The notes under the pieces are model-generated. The model made no database searches, was not told where the DNA came from, and saw only the letters and a list, made by a program, of their open reading frames with translations. A stretch of DNA of 6,777 bases. Source: an uncultured Prevotellaceae bacterium (GTDB lineage Bacteria; Bacteroidota; Bacteroidia; Bacteroidales; Bacteroidaceae). Each line of letters begins with the position of its first letter. Position 1 is the first letter of the stretch. The stretch lies in assembly GCA_902771155.1 (NCBI GenBank), contig CACXVS010000093.1, positions 1 through 6,777 on the forward strand, read 5' to 3'. Below, piece by piece: positions 5,650-6,777 of the stretch. Made by a program: the position numbers and the translations under genes.

Positions 5650-6279
5650 ATGGAAGTTAGCGTATTGAATATCAAAGGTCAGGAGACCGGAAGGAAGGTA
5701 TCTCTGAACGAGGCTATCTTCGGCATTGAACCTAATGACCATGTCATTTATCTGGACGTAAAGCAGTATCTGGCCAACCAGCGTCAGGGTACAGCTAAGT
5801 CAAAGGAGAGAAGCGAGATTTCAGGTTCTACACGTAAGCTCGGTCGTCAGAAGGGTGGCGGCGGTGCTCGTCATGGTGACATCAACTCTCCGCTGCTGCG
5901 TGGTGGTGGCCGTGTGTTCGGTCCGACACCCCGTAACTACGGTTTCAAACTGAACAAGAAGGTTAAGGCTCTTGCCCGCAGGTCTGCTCTGTCATACAAG
6001 GCACAGGAGAATGCTATCGTGGTTGTTGAGGACTTCGCTATGGATGCTCCCAAGACCAAGGAGTTCGTAAACATCGCCAAGAATCTCAAGGTGGATGGCA
6101 AGAAGGCCCTCTTCGTTATGTCAGGAACGAATAATAACGTATATTTGTCGGCTCGCAATCTGCAGGGCACAGAAGTGATGGAAGCATCGACACTCAACAC
6201 CTACAAGGTTCTGAATGCTGATGTGCTCGTGATTTCCGAGAAGTCTCTGGAGACGATCGACGGTATCTTAAACAAGTAA
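5650..6279 (+). CDS. rplD: 50S ribosomal protein L4
   Basis: L4 (209 residues, normal length) binds 23S rRNA and lines the polypeptide exit tunnel. In E. coli it also represses its own operon by binding the leader RNA. The long basic tunnel loop is clear at about 57-115: [18 protein letters not shown], then [18 protein letters not shown]. The C-terminal globular part contains the typical NVYLSARNL and ends with [16 protein letters not shown]. The start at 5650 lies one base after the rplC stop, with no evident ribosome binding site, so translation is probably coupled to rplC. No abnormal features are seen. Confidence 0.97.
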   Translation: MEVSVLNIKGQETGRKVSLNEAIFGIEPNDHVIYLDVKQYLANQRQGTAKSKERSEISGSTRKLGRQKGGGGARHGDINSPLLRGGGRVFGPTPRNYGFKLNKKVKALARRSALSYKAQENAIVVVEDFAMDAPKTKEFVNIAKNLKVDGKKALFVMSGTNNNVYLSARNLQGTEVMEASTLNTYKVLNADVLVISEKSLETIDGILNK

Positions 6280-6280
6280 A

Positions 6281-6284
6281 GGAG
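6281..6284 (+). promoter_or_regulatory. Shine-Dalgarno sequence for rplW
   Basis: GGAG lies 9 nt before the rplW ATG at 6294. It is the only convincing ribosome binding site in this window and supports that start. It fits within the 14-bp gap after the rplD stop. Confidence 0.6.
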
Positions 6285-6293
6285 ACATAAGAT

Positions 6294-6683
6294 ATGGCAT
6301 TTATCATAAAACCACTGGTCACTGAGAAGATGACCAAGATTACAGACAAGTCTTCTGTGGCAAAGTCTTATGTTGTCAAGAAGGACAAGAAGGACCGCAA
6401 GGGTAATGTTCGCGTTGCTGCCGGTACGACCGTTAACCTTCCTGTACAGCAGAAGTATGGCTTCATCGTTAAGCCCGAGGCCAATAAGCTTGAGATTAAG
6501 AAAGAGGTTGAGGCTCTGTACAATGTGACAGTGCTCGACGTGAACACGTGCAACTATGCCGGTAAGCGCAGCTCTCGCTACACGAAGGCTGGTCTTATCA
6601 AGGGTCAGAAGAACGCGTTCAAGAAGGCAATCGTTACTCTGAAGGAGGGCGATACAATTGATTTTTATAGCAATATTCAATAA
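6294..6683 (+). CDS. rplW: 50S ribosomal protein L23 with an N-terminal insert
   Basis: L23 binds 23S rRNA at the tunnel exit and is a docking site for trigger factor and the signal recognition particle. The N-terminus MAFIIKPLVTEKMTKIT and the C-terminal half (YGFIVKPEANKLEIKKEVE onward, ending GDTIDFYSNIQ) are typical of Bacteroidetes L23. The length of 129 residues exceeds the usual 95-100. The excess is a Lys-rich stretch at about 18-53 containing VKKDKKDRKG, where other bacteria pass directly from TEK(M)T to the YGFIV strand. The frame is open throughout and codon use resembles the flanks, so this looks like a real lineage-specific insert, not an error. It follows rplD by 14 bp in the standard operon order. 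Confidence 0.95.
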   Translation: MAFIIKPLVTEKMTKITDKSSVAKSYVVKKDKKDRKGNVRVAAGTTVNLPVQQKYGFIVKPEANKLEIKKEVEALYNVTVLDVNTCNYAGKRSSRYTKAGLIKGQKNAFKKAIVTLKEGDTIDFYSNIQ

Positions 6684-6686
6684 GAA

Positions 6687-6777
6687 ATGGCAGTACGTAA
6701 ATTAAAACCCGTAACTCCGGGTCAAAGACACAAGATTATTGGCACGTTCGAGGATATTACTGCATCCGTGCCAGAGA
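6687..6777 (+). CDS. rplB: 50S ribosomal protein L2, N-terminal part (runs off the window)
   Basis: Thirty complete codons from ATG 6687 read [19 protein letters not shown] and continue [10 protein letters not shown], the typical Bacteroidetes L2 N-terminus. L2 is needed for subunit joining and peptidyl transfer. It starts three bases after the rplW stop and occupies the standard place after rplW. No ribosome binding site is visible. The remainder, including the conserved RNA-binding core, lies beyond the right edge. Confidence 0.95.
   Translation, partial: MAVRKLKPVTPGQRHKIIGTFEDITASVPE

Overview
The window looks like chromosomal DNA of a Bacteroidetes bacterium, most likely Prevotella or a close relative. 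Three intergenic regions carry the Bacteroidetes -7 element TAnnTTTG, two of them with a TTTG -33 element 20 nt upstream. Ribosome binding sites are mostly absent. The ribosomal proteins L3, L4, L23 and L2 read as Bacteroidetes versions. All genes lie on the + strand. There is no tRNA, rRNA, CRISPR array, transposase or integrase.

Left part (1-1920): the last 39 codons of an unidentified gene, then a 590-residue membrane signalling protein with a lipoprotein-type signal, a helical TPR-like sensor region, one transmembrane helix and a C-terminal AraC-type DNA-binding domain. Its gene contains a perfect 33-bp in-frame tandem duplication.

Middle (1921-3234): a promoter, then a peptidase S66 (LD-carboxypeptidase) homologue broken by a perfect 32-bp tandem duplication. 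Removing one copy restores a single reading frame of about 323 residues. The restored protein would still lack two of the three expected catalytic residues: the nucleophile Ser is Gly and the His is Ser. Two terminator-like hairpins follow.

Next (3235-4746) is a second membrane signalling protein: signal peptide, helical sensor region, one transmembrane helix and a histidine-kinase-type ATPase domain. The phospho-acceptor His of the H-box appears to be Ala.

Right part (4747-6777): the start of a ribosomal protein operon in the order rplC-rplD-rplW-rplB. It has its own promoter and a leader of about 180 nt with a perfect 15-bp inverted repeat. rpsJ, which usually precedes rplC, is absent. rplC carries an apparent 1-bp deletion near codon 25; in an essential gene this is most likely a sequence error. 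L23 has an insert of roughly 33-36 residues near its N-terminus.

The main puzzle is that two exact tandem duplications of nearly equal size (33 and 32 bp) lie 2 kb apart in adjacent genes, in the same window as a broken essential gene. Either local sequence quality is poor or short duplications arise readily here. Reads across the three sites would decide.
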